A stretch of 36,435 nucleotides of DNA, taken from assembly GCA_947629505.1 (NCBI GenBank), contig CANRDW010000009.1:1-36435 (forward strand), written 5' to 3'. The position numbers were made by a program, and so were the translations under genes. The notes under the pieces were generated by a model. That model saw only the letters and a list, made by a program, of their open reading frames with translations. It was not told the DNA's origin and did no database searches. The DNA comes from an uncultured Clostridia bacterium (lineage in GTDB: Bacteria > Bacillota > Clostridia > Christensenellales > UBA1242). This document shows, one piece after another, positions 8,849-16,014 of this stretch (position 1 is its first letter; the number at the start of each line of letters is the position of its first letter).

Positions 8849-8877
8849 ATTATCTTCATTTTTGCCACGAATGTCAA
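8849..8877 (-). promoter_or_regulatory. sigma-A promoter of the lipoprotein gene
   Basis: Minus strand: TTGACA (8872-8877), 17-base spacer, GATAAT (8849-8854). The leader is about 40 bases. Confidence 0.75.
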
Positions 8878-8894
8878 ATAAAATAAAAAATTTT

Positions 8895-8924
8895 TGAGTA
8901 TTTTTTCTTGGAACGCATATGATA
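8895..8924 (+). promoter_or_regulatory. probable promoter of ytxC
   Basis: TTGAGT (8895-8900), 18-base spacer, TATGAT (8919-8924). The -10 also reads CATATGAT, compatible with the sigma-E form CATANNNT, but I could not fit a matching sigma-E -35 at the right distance. Confidence 0.5.
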
Positions 8925-8943
8925 TTTTTTGTAAGGAGTTTTT

Positions 8944-9702
8944 ATGTGGGAACTTTCCATATGTGTCACATCTAATAATATTGACATTGCGAAATTTATT
9001 TATCAGACACTTAAATTGCATTGTGAAGACTATTGTGCAGTTGTGACATGCTATGAACAGTTTGACAGTTTTTTTATTCTTTGGGCTTGTCCGGTTGAGT
9101 TTAGGCAAAGTGCAAATGTTGTGATTGAAAGTTGTGTAATTAAGGCCGTTTGCAATTTTTATAAAGACAGATTTTTGACGGAAAATTTGCACCTTCCAAT
9201 CCATGAGAACATCTCCATGACGGCATTCAAAAAAGCGCTTATAAATTTTGATAAAGAAACGGATATTTTCCTTATTTCAAAATATTTGAAATTGGAAAAG
9301 AATTTGCATCTCGACAGTTTTTACAATTTCAAACTAAAACCTCTTCGAGATAAGTGGGGCGAACTTGTCATGCTTGCAAATGAAAACGGGGAATATTTGA
9401 CAAGTCAGGAGGCTTTTTTTGACCTTTTGAGATTTTTGATTGACAATTTGGAAGTGGTGGAAGATGAGATAAACGTGTTTGAAGAAGAGGACGGCTATCA
9501 CATCAAAACAAAGTCCGCTCCAACGCTCACAAAAGAGGGGTTAGTGTCAAGTTTGATTGAACTTTGTCCAAAGAAAATAAATTTGTTTTGTCAAAGTGAT
9601 GACAACACGGCAAAGTTTCTTTCAAAGATATTTGAAGAGCGTGTTAATGTTTGTTACAACAAAAACTTGGAAAAATTGGATAAATTTTCAGTTTTGAAGT
9701 GA
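8944..9702 (+). CDS. ytxC: YtxC-like sporulation-associated protein
   Basis: 252 aa, soluble, no signal peptide. The call rests on size, overall character and position: in Bacillus ytxC lies directly upstream of thrS, as here. The central part (HENISMTAFKKALINFD, then EYLTSQEAFFDLLRFLIDNLEVV) fits the family, whose biochemical role is not known. A clear TAAGGAG lies 5 bases before the ATG. The 3' end is followed at once by the separate promoter and T-box leader of thrS. Confidence 0.68.
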   Translation: MWELSICVTSNNIDIAKFIYQTLKLHCEDYCAVVTCYEQFDSFFILWACPVEFRQSANVVIESCVIKAVCNFYKDRFLTENLHLPIHENISMTAFKKALINFDKETDIFLISKYLKLEKNLHLDSFYNFKLKPLRDKWGELVMLANENGEYLTSQEAFFDLLRFLIDNLEVVEDEINVFEEEDGYHIKTKSAPTLTKEGLVSSLIELCPKKINLFCQSDDNTAKFLSKIFEERVNVCYNKNLEKLDKFSVLK

Positions 9703-9719
9703 AATTTTGATAAAAAATC

Positions 9720-9748
9720 TTGACTTTTCTCATCTTTTAGTTTAAAAT
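9720..9748 (+). promoter_or_regulatory. sigma-A promoter of thrS
   Basis: TTGACT (9720-9725), 17-base spacer, TAAAAT (9743-9748). Start expected near 9755, ahead of the T-box leader. Confidence 0.8.
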
Positions 9749-9754
9749 GTATGT

Positions 9755-9956
9755 GTATTTCAGTAAAAGACAAGTAGCATTCAACAAGGCGCACAGAGAA
9801 GAGTTGGTTGGTGAAAAACTTTGGCGGCGTTGAAAGGTGAAACCACTTTTGCGTTTAAAAATACACAAATTAAGTGGCACTAGATTAGTGCAATTAAGGT
9901 GGAACCGCGGTTTTCTAATCGTCCTTAAATTCATTTGAATTTTGGGCGATTTTTTT
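9755..9956 (+). promoter_or_regulatory. Threonine T-box riboswitch leader
   Basis: Tandem structure typical of a tRNA-sensing leader. Stem I has an AGTA-type base (near 9773), the distal GAGAAGAGTTGG / GGTTGGTG region, and a specifier loop reading GTGAA-ACC-A with the Thr codon ACC at 9842-9844. The T-box itself, AAGGTGGAACCGCGG, is at 9896-9910 and contains the bases that pair with the uncharged tRNA end. A terminator hairpin follows. Uncharged tRNA-Thr should stabilise the antiterminator and switch thrS on. Confidence 0.95.
9917..9956 (+). terminator. T-box regulated terminator
   Basis: The 5' arm from 9917 (AATCGTCC) pairs with GGGCGATT ending at 9951; an inner AAATTC / GAATTT pairing lies between. 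A T-run to 9956 follows. It is mutually exclusive with the antiterminator formed by the T-box. Confidence 0.88.
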
Positions 9957-9976
9957 GTCCAATTAAGGAGGAAAGT

Positions 9977-11740
9977 ATGAACGAAAAAAATGAAAAATTG
10001 CATATGGCAAGACACAGCCTTGCACACATTTTGGCAAAGGCACTTATGGAACTTTATCCACAGACAAAACTCACAATTGGCCCAGCCATTGATGACGGCT
10101 TTTATTATGATGTTGACCTAGACAAAAATTTGACACCAGACGACTATGAAGCCATTGAAAAGAAGATGAAAGAAATCTTAAACAGAGGCGAGGCGTTTAC
10201 AAGAAAAGTTGTTTCAAAGGCTGAGGCGCTTAAACTTTTCAAAGACAATCCATATAAATGCGAAATCATAAATGAAATTGAAGATGGACAAGAAATTTCT
10301 GTCTATTACACAGGCGATGACTTTTTCGACCTTTGCAGCGGCCCACACGTTGAAAGTGCAAAAAATTTGCAAAATTATGCGTTTAAAATCTATGCAGTCA
10401 ACGGCGCTTATTGGCGTGGGAGCGAGAAAAACAAGATGCTTCAAAGAATCTATGTTTATGCTTTCTCAGATAAGAAGCAGTTAAATGAGCATATCACCAT
10501 GCTTGAAGAGGCAAGAAAGCGTGACCACAACAAACTTGGCAGAGAACTTGAACTTTTCACAACTGTGGACTACATCGGACAGGGCCTGCCTATTTTGCTT
10601 CCAAAGGGCGCTAAAATCATTCAGATTATGCAGCGTTTTGTTGAAGATGAAGAAGAAAAACGCGGCTGGAAACTGACAAAAACTCCATTTATGGCAAAGA
10701 GTGATTTGTATAAAATCTCTGGGCATTGGGATCACTACAAAGATGGCATGTTTGTGCTTGGCGATGAAAGCAAAGATAAAGAAGTTTTGGCTCTTCGCCC
10801 TATGACTTGCCCATTCCAATATCAAGCATATCTCAACAAAGCGCGCTCTTACAAAGATTTGCCACTTCGCTATGATGAAACATCCACATTGTTTAGAAAT
10901 GAAGCAAGCGGCGAGATGCACGGGCTTATTCGCGTGCGACAATTCACAATCTCAGAGGGGCATTTGATGTGCACACCAGAGCAGTTGGAACAGGAATTCA
11001 AGTCTTGCCTTGAACTTGCTATTTTCATGCTGAAAACTTTGGGGCTTTATGAAGATGCATCATATCGTTTCTCTCAGTGGGACCCTAACGACCGCGCAAA
11101 ATACATCGGCACTAAAGAGCAGTGGGATGAGGCACAGGGCACAATGGAGAAAATCCTTAAACACCTTGAAATCCCTTATGAAATCGGCGTTGGAGAAGCC
11201 GCTTTCTATGGGCCTAAACTTGACATTCAAATCAAAAACGTGTTTGGCAAAGAGGACACTCTCATCACCATTCAAATCGACCAAATGCTTGCTGAAAAAT
11301 TTGGCATGGAATACACAGATAAAGACGGCTCTAAAAAACGCCCTTACATCATCCATCGCACAAGCATCGGCTGTTATGAACGCACTCTTGCATATCTCAT
11401 TGAAAAATATGCGGGGGCTTTTCCACTTTGGCTTGCACCTGTTCAAGTTAAGGTTTTGACGCTGACTGAAAGAAACAACGATTACGCAGCACTTGTCAAC
11501 AAAACTCTTTTAGATGCGGGCATCAGAACAGAACTTGACGACCGCAACGAAAAAGTTGGCTATAAAATCCGCGAGGCAATGTCCATGAAAATCCCATATC
11601 TTATTATTGTGGGGGATGAAGAAGAAAAAACACAAACAATTTCCATTCGTGGACGCGGCTTTGAAAACAAGAGCGGGCTTAAACTTGACGACTTTCTTGC
11701 AAGGCTTCAAGATGAAATTAAAACAAAAAAATTAAACTAA
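9977..11740 (+). CDS. thrS: Threonyl-tRNA synthetase lacking the N-terminal TGS domain
   Basis: Charges tRNA-Thr. 587 aa against about 640 for the full form: the protein starts at once with the editing domain, whose HxxxH (His13, His17) and Cys120/His124 (DLCSGPH) are intact. The class II core follows, with the zinc Cys in MTCPFQYQAY and HGLIRVRQF. In motif 3, SIGCYERT has Cys where the E. coli enzyme has the zinc ligand His, a known variant. The C-terminal anticodon domain begins at LAPVQVKV. The start is ATG 9977, 6 bases after AAGGAGG; the only earlier in-frame start lies inside the T-box terminator, so the missing TGS domain is real. Controlled by the T-box. Confidence 0.95.
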   Translation: MNEKNEKLHMARHSLAHILAKALMELYPQTKLTIGPAIDDGFYYDVDLDKNLTPDDYEAIEKKMKEILNRGEAFTRKVVSKAEALKLFKDNPYKCEIINEIEDGQEISVYYTGDDFFDLCSGPHVESAKNLQNYAFKIYAVNGAYWRGSEKNKMLQRIYVYAFSDKKQLNEHITMLEEARKRDHNKLGRELELFTTVDYIGQGLPILLPKGAKIIQIMQRFVEDEEEKRGWKLTKTPFMAKSDLYKISGHWDHYKDGMFVLGDESKDKEVLALRPMTCPFQYQAYLNKARSYKDLPLRYDETSTLFRNEASGEMHGLIRVRQFTISEGHLMCTPEQLEQEFKSCLELAIFMLKTLGLYEDASYRFSQWDPNDRAKYIGTKEQWDEAQGTMEKILKHLEIPYEIGVGEAAFYGPKLDIQIKNVFGKEDTLITIQIDQMLAEKFGMEYTDKDGSKKRPYIIHRTSIGCYERTLAYLIEKYAGAFPLWLAPVQVKVLTLTERNNDYAALVNKTLLDAGIRTELDDRNEKVGYKIREAMSMKIPYLIIVGDEEEKTQTISIRGRGFENKSGLKLDDFLARLQDEIKTKKLN

Positions 11741-11829
11741 TCGACAAAATATGACAAAATTCTTGGATTATTTTGAAAAATTGTTTGGAAAGTTGTTGGT
11801 TTTATGATAATATAAAAGGAGTAACACAT

Positions 11830-11901
11830 ATGGGATTTAACGAAATTATGCTGCCACTGTTGATTGTTGGGCTTATTCTCATATGCTGGAATTTTCTATA
11901 A
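11830..11901 (+). CDS. 23-codon single-span membrane microprotein candidate upstream of yajC
   Basis: MGFNEIMLPLLIVGLILICWNF and a final Leu form a nearly pure transmembrane segment. AAAAGGAG lies 8 bases before the ATG, as good a ribosome site as any in the window. The stop is followed directly by the AAGGAG of yajC, so the two are probably co-translated. It may be a real membrane microprotein or a short leader peptide for yajC. I do not recognise a family. Confidence 0.5.
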   Translation: MGFNEIMLPLLIVGLILICWNFL

Positions 11902-11913
11902 AGGAGTGTTTTT

Positions 11914-12354
11914 ATGAGTATGTTGCTTGCTGCCAACGATGTTTGGAATTATGTGCTTATCGGGGTTGTGATTTTGCTTTTGATTGCTATGCCAATCTTG
12001 ATGAATGCCAGAAACAAAAGAGAAACTCAAAAAATTCAAGAACAAACAAATTCTTTGAAGGTTGGGGACAAAATTCTCACCACAAGTGGAGTGTATGGAA
12101 CAATAACTGAACTGCGTTTTGATGATTCAAAGAAACAGGTTGTTATTGAAACGGGCGGAAAAACAAAAAGTTATCTCACAGTTGATGCCTATGCAATTTA
12201 CACTGTTTTCAAAAGTGACGAAGAAATTGCCCGCGAAGCAGAAGAAAAACAAGAGGCTGAAAAACAAAAACTTGCTGAAAAAGAAGAAAAAAAGCATAAG
12301 AAAACAGATATCGAAAAAGAAGCAGAACAAGTTTCAAAAAAAGAGAGCAAATAA
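11914..12354 (+). CDS. yajC: Preprotein translocase subunit YajC
   Basis: Small accessory partner of the SecDF/SecYEG export complex. 146 aa: one N-terminal membrane span (about 10-30, VLIGVVILLLIAMPILMN), then the conserved cytosolic part (LKVGDKILTTSGVYGTI). An unusually long tail rich in Glu and Lys (about 105-146) probably forms a charged helix. AAAGGAG lies 7 bases before the ATG. The stop codon lies in the loop of the gene's own terminator. Confidence 0.93.
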   Translation: MSMLLAANDVWNYVLIGVVILLLIAMPILMNARNKRETQKIQEQTNSLKVGDKILTTSGVYGTITELRFDDSKKQVVIETGGKTKSYLTVDAYAIYTVFKSDEEIAREAEEKQEAEKQKLAEKEEKKHKKTDIEKEAEQVSKKESK

Positions 12355-12367
12355 AACTCTCTTTTTT
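12337..12367 (+). terminator. intrinsic terminator of yajC
   Basis: Arms 12337-12347 (AAAAAAGAGAG) and 12357-12367 (CTCTCTTTTTT), 11 bp, 9-base loop. The hairpin includes the last codons and stop of yajC. Confidence 0.85.
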
Positions 12368-12376
12368 AAATTTTGC

Positions 12377-12405
12377 TTGACTTTTTTGTTTTGACATGCT
12401 AAAAT
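12377..12405 (+). promoter_or_regulatory. sigma-A promoter of rpsU
   Basis: TTGACT (12377-12382), 17-base spacer, TAAAAT (12400-12405) with an extended TGC before the -10: a strong promoter, as expected for a ribosomal protein. Confidence 0.82.
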
Positions 12406-12441
12406 ATCAAAGAATTTTAACTGAAAAGGTGGTGAAAACTA

Positions 12442-12624
12442 GTGACAACTATCAAGGTTGGCGAAAACGAAAGTCTTGAAAATGCTCTTAAACGCTTTAA
12501 AAGAAAATGCCAAAAAGATGGAATTATTGGCGATATCAGAAAGAAAGAAGCATATGACAAGCCAAGCGTTGCAAGAAAGAAGAAAAGTGAGCAGGCAAGA
12601 AAACGTGCAAGAAAAAGAGGTTAA
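12442..12624 (+). CDS. rpsU: Ribosomal protein S21
   Basis: 60 aa, highly basic, the normal size for bS21 of the small ribosomal subunit. Residues 1-35 ([21 protein letters not shown]) are diagnostic and the C-terminal tail is Arg/Lys rich. The start codon is GTG, preceded by AAAGGTGG. The gene stands alone, with its own promoter and terminator. Confidence 0.95.
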   Translation: MTTIKVGENESLENALKRFKRKCQKDGIIGDIRKKEAYDKPSVARKKKSEQARKRARKRG

Positions 12625-12625
12625 G

Positions 12626-12651
12626 AAAGTGAGATTTTTCTCACTTTTTTT
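12626..12651 (+). terminator. intrinsic terminator of rpsU
   Basis: Arms 12626-12634 (AAAGTGAGA) and 12639-12647 (TCTCACTTT), followed by a T-run to 12651. Confidence 0.85.
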
Positions 12652-12654
12652 ATT

Positions 12655-12680
12655 AAAAAACCTTTGCAGTGTTGCAAAGG
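12655..12680 (-). terminator. intrinsic terminator of the MBL-fold gene
   Basis: Arms 12661-12668 (CCTTTGCA) and 12673-12680 (TGCAAAGG) around GTGT; on the minus strand six T follow. It is adjacent to, but separate from, the rpsU terminator. Confidence 0.8.
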
Positions 12681-12686
12681 CAAAAA

Positions 12687-13466
12687 TTACAGAGTTATCG
12701 TCTTTTTGTATTTTGGAGTGATTATTTTCATGTTTTTGCACTCTTTTTTCATCATTTTTGTGAATTTTGTTGTTTTTATTGTGTTTGTAATCGGCGGAAA
12801 GGCGTTGTCAAAGTGATCCAAAATGACAACCTTTGGATTGAGTGACATCACAATTTTTTTGGAGTATTTTTCCATATTGCTTCTGCCTTGGAAAGGCCAA
12901 ACAAGATAATCCACTTCTCTTGGAAGTTTTGCACGTTCATCAAAACCTGCCGAGCCAAAGATGAGGATTGTTTTGCCCTCAGTTTTTATTTCAAAGGCAA
13001 CAATATCTCCACCCATTAAAAATTGTTTGTGAGTTTTTAAAATTTTCAAAGCCTTTTTAAATTGGAATTTGAAAAGAATTCTAAATGCAGTGCGCAAAAC
13101 AAGCCAAACATCGTTTTTGACATGTTTTGTGCGATGGACAAAAATCTCTGCATTTTTTGTTTTTATGTAATCATGTGGGCATAAAATTTCCACGCGTTTT
13201 TCAACGTCAACACCTTGCGTTTCAAGCCTTAAATATGCTGTTGGCGTGCCATAAAACTGCGCTTTGGAAATCTTTAAAATTTCTGGGATGTCACACAAGT
13301 GGTCAAAATGAGGGTGCGTGTTGAAAATACAGTCCACTTCGCTGAACTCTTTTATATCTGGCTTTTTCAGTTTGTCATTCATCCTAAAAAACGGGTCAAA
13401 CAACAATTTTTCACCATTTATTTCCAAAAGCACTGTTGCCGTGCCAAACCATGTGAAATTGATCAT
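12687..13466 (-). CDS. Metallo-beta-lactamase fold hydrolase (UlaG-like group)
   Basis: 259 aa. The metal motif is THPHFDH with His51, His53, Asp55 and His56, after the usual N-terminal strands (WFGTATVLLEINGEKLLFDPFF). Later HRTKHVKND and GSAGFDE supply the further metal-site region. This group includes lactonases and other small hydrolases; the substrate cannot be told from sequence. No signal peptide. There is no Shine-Dalgarno; the promoter predicts a transcript starting exactly at the ATG. Confidence 0.82.
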   Translation of the reverse strand: MINFTWFGTATVLLEINGEKLLFDPFFRMNDKLKKPDIKEFSEVDCIFNTHPHFDHLCDIPEILKISKAQFYGTPTAYLRLETQGVDVEKRVEILCPHDYIKTKNAEIFVHRTKHVKNDVWLVLRTAFRILFKFQFKKALKILKTHKQFLMGGDIVAFEIKTEGKTILIFGSAGFDERAKLPREVDYLVWPFQGRSNMEKYSKKIVMSLNPKVVILDHFDNAFPPITNTIKTTKFTKMMKKECKNMKIITPKYKKTITL

Positions 13467-13472
13467 AAGGGT

Positions 13473-13500
13473 ATTATAGCAGATAGAATTTATTTTTCAA
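13473..13500 (-). promoter_or_regulatory. promoter of the MBL-fold gene, leaderless
   Basis: Minus strand: TTGAAA (13495-13500), 16-base spacer, perfect TATAAT (13473-13478) with extended TGC. The -10 ends 6 bases before the ATG at 13466. Confidence 0.78.
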
Positions 13501-13516
13501 AACAATTTTAATAATT

Positions 13517-13593
13517 TGGTGTTCCAGAGAGGATTCGAACCTCCGATCTTCGGTTTAGGAAACCGCTGCTCTATCCTGCTGAGCTACTGGAAC
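13517..13593 (-). tRNA. tRNA-Arg (anticodon CCT)
   Basis: Full cloverleaf on the minus strand: acceptor GTTCCAG/CTGGAAC, D-arm GCTC/GAGC, anticodon loop TTCCTAA, T-arm GGAGG-TTCGAAT-CCTCT with one wobble pair, discriminator A and an encoded CCA. The first anticodon-stem pair (27-43) is a G-A mismatch. It reads AGG codons. Confidence 0.95.
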
Positions 13594-13601
13594 ATGCAAT
13601 A

Positions 13602-13630
13602 AGTATAGCACATGAGAAAAAAATTTGCAA
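13602..13630 (-). promoter_or_regulatory. promoter of tRNA-Arg
   Basis: Minus strand: TTGCAA (13625-13630), 17-base spacer, TATACT (13602-13607) with extended TGC. Start is predicted within a few bases of the mature tRNA 5' end. Confidence 0.75.
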
Positions 13631-13664
13631 ACAGAAAAGCAAATAGTTTTTTTATTCTATTCAA

Positions 13665-13698
13665 CGAGATGTTTCGCTACGCTCAACATAACAACTCG
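13665..13698. repeat. REP-like palindromic element (single copy here)
   Basis: Nested inverted repeat: outer CGAG (13665-13668) / CTCG (13695-13698), inner ATGTT (13669-13673) / AACAT (13685-13689), around a core TCGCTACGCTC. The core resembles a dispersed hairpin motif often seen between genes in uncultured bacterial genomes. I see only one copy in this window. Confidence 0.45.
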
Positions 13699-13717
13699 GC
13701 AAAATCTGCATTTTGCC
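13698..13717. other. perfect inverted repeat at the 3' end of the PBP gene
   Basis: GGCAAAAT (13698-13705) and ATTTTGCC (13710-13717), 8 bp with a CTGC loop, starting at the PBP stop codon. No T-run follows on either strand, so it may be a stabilising 3' stem or a weak terminator working with the REP-like element next to it. Confidence 0.5.
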
Positions 13718-15936
13718 TAAATATACCACTTTTCCTTTGGCTTTTGTTGTTGGCGCTTTAACTGAAAGGTTTTTGTGGCGGATTGATTTGAATTTATTAA
13801 ATATGATGCGACAATTTTCAGGTCACATTCCTTTTCTTTAAACGCAAATCTCAATGTAAGGGGTTGGCTTTTTTCTGTGATTGTTTGAGTTTTGACATCA
13901 TCTTTGAAAATTTCATATTTTAAGTGTCTGTGTGGATTCAAATTCACAACAATTTGATTGTTTTCGACAACTGCGCTTGCGTCAACAGTTGGGCTTTCTG
14001 TGAAGTTTGTTGAAATATCTTGTGGCAGATTGAATCGCGAAAAAAGTGCGCTTTTCTTGTAGCGGTCGGGTGCATATGGATTTGCAAGCACAAGCCTGTG
14101 ATTTTCCTCCAACTCCAAAGTGTCAATGTCCACATTTGTGACAGATGACGGCACGGAAAAAGTTATGCTATCATAACTTTGTTTTTGAACATATGAGCGC
14201 ACAGCCTCAGTTGGCTGATTTCCGCCGGCAATTGAAAGAGGTGTGTTTTTCAAATTTCCAAGCCACACTCCAATCGTTTCTTGCGGGGTGTATGAGATGT
14301 TGTAGGCGTCTGTGTTGCCGTTTGAATTTTTCTTTCCAACAGTGCCTGTTTTTGAGGCAATTTCTGTGTTTTTTATATCAGCAAGTTTTCGTGCCGTGCC
14401 ACTTTTTGCAGTTTCCTCCAGGATGTTTGTCATAAGATAGGCGGCATCCTCTCGCAAAACCATCTTGTTTTGTGGCTTGTGAACATACACAAGTTTGTTG
14501 TTGCCGTCAACTATGTATTGAATGAAAGTTGACGGGGCAAACTGTCCACCTTTGGCAAAAGTTGTGTAGGCGGTGGCGAGGTCTTTCAAATTTGTGCCAT
14601 AACTCATGCCACCAAGCGCAATCGCATAACTATCGTCTGTTTCGTCAAAATTTATGCCCATTTTTTCGGCATAGGCCTTGCCGGTGTCAATCCCGATGTA
14701 TGAAAGCACCTTAATTGCAGGAATATTTATGGAATTTTTCACTGCGTCTGTCACGGAAACATAGCCGCTGTATTTTTTATTGACGTTGTTTGGACTGTAG
14801 CCACCAATCGTCACCTTTTCGTCTAAAATTTGCGTGTCGGGGCTGATTGCACACTCGTTTAGGGCGGGTGCATACACCAAAATTGGCTTTATGCATGATG
14901 CGGGCTGGCGTTTAATGTCCATAAGTTTAAAGTTGCTTTTGCCGTGATATGCCAAAACTCCGCCCGTTTGATTGTCAATCACAATCCCAGCATTGTCGGC
15001 ATTTTCGACATCTATTTTAAACAAACTTTCTTTCAAATCGGCTTGTTTTTCTTCGTCAAGATAGGTGTGAAGTTTATAGCCGCCAACCGCAAGTTGTTTT
15101 GCCGGGATATTCAAAATTTTTGCCGCTTCGTCAAGGGCTGCTTCGGCGTAGGTGTTGAGTTTTTCGCTGTGAGAATTTATGTCAAGATTGATTGGCTGTT
15201 TTTCGATTTCAAGTTTCTCTTCAATTGAAATATAGCCGTCCTTTTGCATCTCGCTTAAAACAAGATTTCGCCTTTTAAGACAATTATCATAATTTGTGAT
15301 TGGACTGTAGCGCGTGGGAGATTTGATAAGCCCGGCAAGTGTGCAACTTTCATTCAAATTCAAATCCTTTGCGTCCTTGTTGAAATAATAGTGGCTGGCG
15401 TTTTCAATGCCATAACAGTTGTTGCCAAAAAAGATTATGTTTAAATAACTTTCTAATATCTCGTCCTTAGAAAAAGCCTTTTCAAGTTTCTTTGTGAGTG
15501 CAACTTCTTTCAACTTTCTTTCAAGCGTTTTTTCGCCGCTTAGGTGGGTGTTTTTGATGAGCTGTTGGCTTATTGTGGATGCGCCTTCTTTGAGTTTTCC
15601 CGCCTTGATGTTGTTTATCATTGCGCCAATCATGCGCTTTTTGTTTATGCCATTGTGATTATAGAATTCTTTGTCCTCAATGCTTATAAAAGCGTTTTTT
15701 GTATGTGGCTGCAATTCTTCGATTTTGCACGACTCAAAAAGCGTTTCTTCGTTTATTGGTTTGTTTTCTCTGTCGAAAATGTCAATGCTTAAATTTGCAC
15801 TTGCAAGCGCCTCTGCATTCAGCGGCAGCGACTGAAACTTCAAATAATTTATTGTCAAAAAACTTGCGCACAAGCAAAAGGCGAAAGTTGTCAGCAAGAA
15901 TATTGAAATTAGACTTATTTTGACAAATTTCTTCAT
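13717..15936 (-). CDS. Class A penicillin-binding protein (PBP1A type)
   Basis: Bifunctional peptidoglycan glycosyltransferase/transpeptidase, 739 aa, anchored by one N-terminal span (about 6-30). GT51 domain: SIEDKEFYNHNG, then GASTISQQLIKN, then LNIIFFGNNCYGIENA. Transpeptidase: the active-site SxxK in PASCIKP, SxN in KNSIN, and KTG in SKTGTVG. The C-terminal 100 or so residues are beta-rich and extracytoplasmic. The frame is open for another 115 codons upstream, but those overlap the divergent miaB gene and look non-coding. ATG 15936 directly precedes the membrane anchor (MKKFVKISL). No Shine-Dalgarno; a -10-like CATAAT sits at the leaderless distance. Confidence 0.93.
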   Translation of the reverse strand: MKKFVKISLISIFLLTTFAFCLCASFLTINYLKFQSLPLNAEALASANLSIDIFDRENKPINEETLFESCKIEELQPHTKNAFISIEDKEFYNHNGINKKRMIGAMINNIKAGKLKEGASTISQQLIKNTHLSGEKTLERKLKEVALTKKLEKAFSKDEILESYLNIIFFGNNCYGIENASHYYFNKDAKDLNLNESCTLAGLIKSPTRYSPITNYDNCLKRRNLVLSEMQKDGYISIEEKLEIEKQPINLDINSHSEKLNTYAEAALDEAAKILNIPAKQLAVGGYKLHTYLDEEKQADLKESLFKIDVENADNAGIVIDNQTGGVLAYHGKSNFKLMDIKRQPASCIKPILVYAPALNECAISPDTQILDEKVTIGGYSPNNVNKKYSGYVSVTDAVKNSINIPAIKVLSYIGIDTGKAYAEKMGINFDETDDSYAIALGGMSYGTNLKDLATAYTTFAKGGQFAPSTFIQYIVDGNNKLVYVHKPQNKMVLREDAAYLMTNILEETAKSGTARKLADIKNTEIASKTGTVGKKNSNGNTDAYNISYTPQETIGVWLGNLKNTPLSIAGGNQPTEAVRSYVQKQSYDSITFSVPSSVTNVDIDTLELEENHRLVLANPYAPDRYKKSALFSRFNLPQDISTNFTESPTVDASAVVENNQIVVNLNPHRHLKYEIFKDDVKTQTITEKSQPLTLRFAFKEKECDLKIVASYLINSNQSATKTFQLKRQQQKPKEKWYI

Positions 15937-15942
15937 TTTTCT

Positions 15943-15948
15943 ATTATG
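15943..15948 (-). promoter_or_regulatory. -10 element of the PBP gene, leaderless spacing
   Basis: CATAAT on the minus strand, 5 of 6 to consensus, ending 6 bases before ATG 15936. No convincing -35 at 16-18 bases. Confidence 0.45.
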
Positions 15949-15979
15949 TGACAAATTTCGCTTAAAATTCGCAAATTTC

Positions 15980-16008
15980 TTGCCAAATTTAGATATTTTT
16001 TGTATAAT
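15980..16008 (+). promoter_or_regulatory. sigma-A promoter of miaB-mutS-mutL operon, leaderless
   Basis: TTGCCA (15980-15985), 17-base spacer, perfect TATAAT (16003-16008). Counting 7 bases from the -10 puts +1 on the A of ATG 16015. No Shine-Dalgarno is present. Confidence 0.82.
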
Positions 16009-16014
16009 ATGCGT

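Noticed and set aside
10481-10942. 153-codon open frame on the - strand
   Set aside because: Antisense to thrS with no start signals; Phe/Cys/His-rich sequence typical of reverse-strand readings of this genome.
11741-11770. Possible Spo0A box (TGTCGAT on the minus strand) after thrS
   Set aside because: One mismatch to a 7-base motif in A/T-rich DNA, with no promoter context.
13621-13655. Hairpin TTTGC/GCAAA followed by a T-run on the + strand
   Set aside because: There is no + strand transcript to end here; the stem is only 5 bp and overlaps the tRNA-Arg promoter.
16000-16014. TTG start for miaB at 16000
   Set aside because: It would lie inside the -10 box; MKYFIVTYGCQMN at 16015 is the conserved MiaB start.
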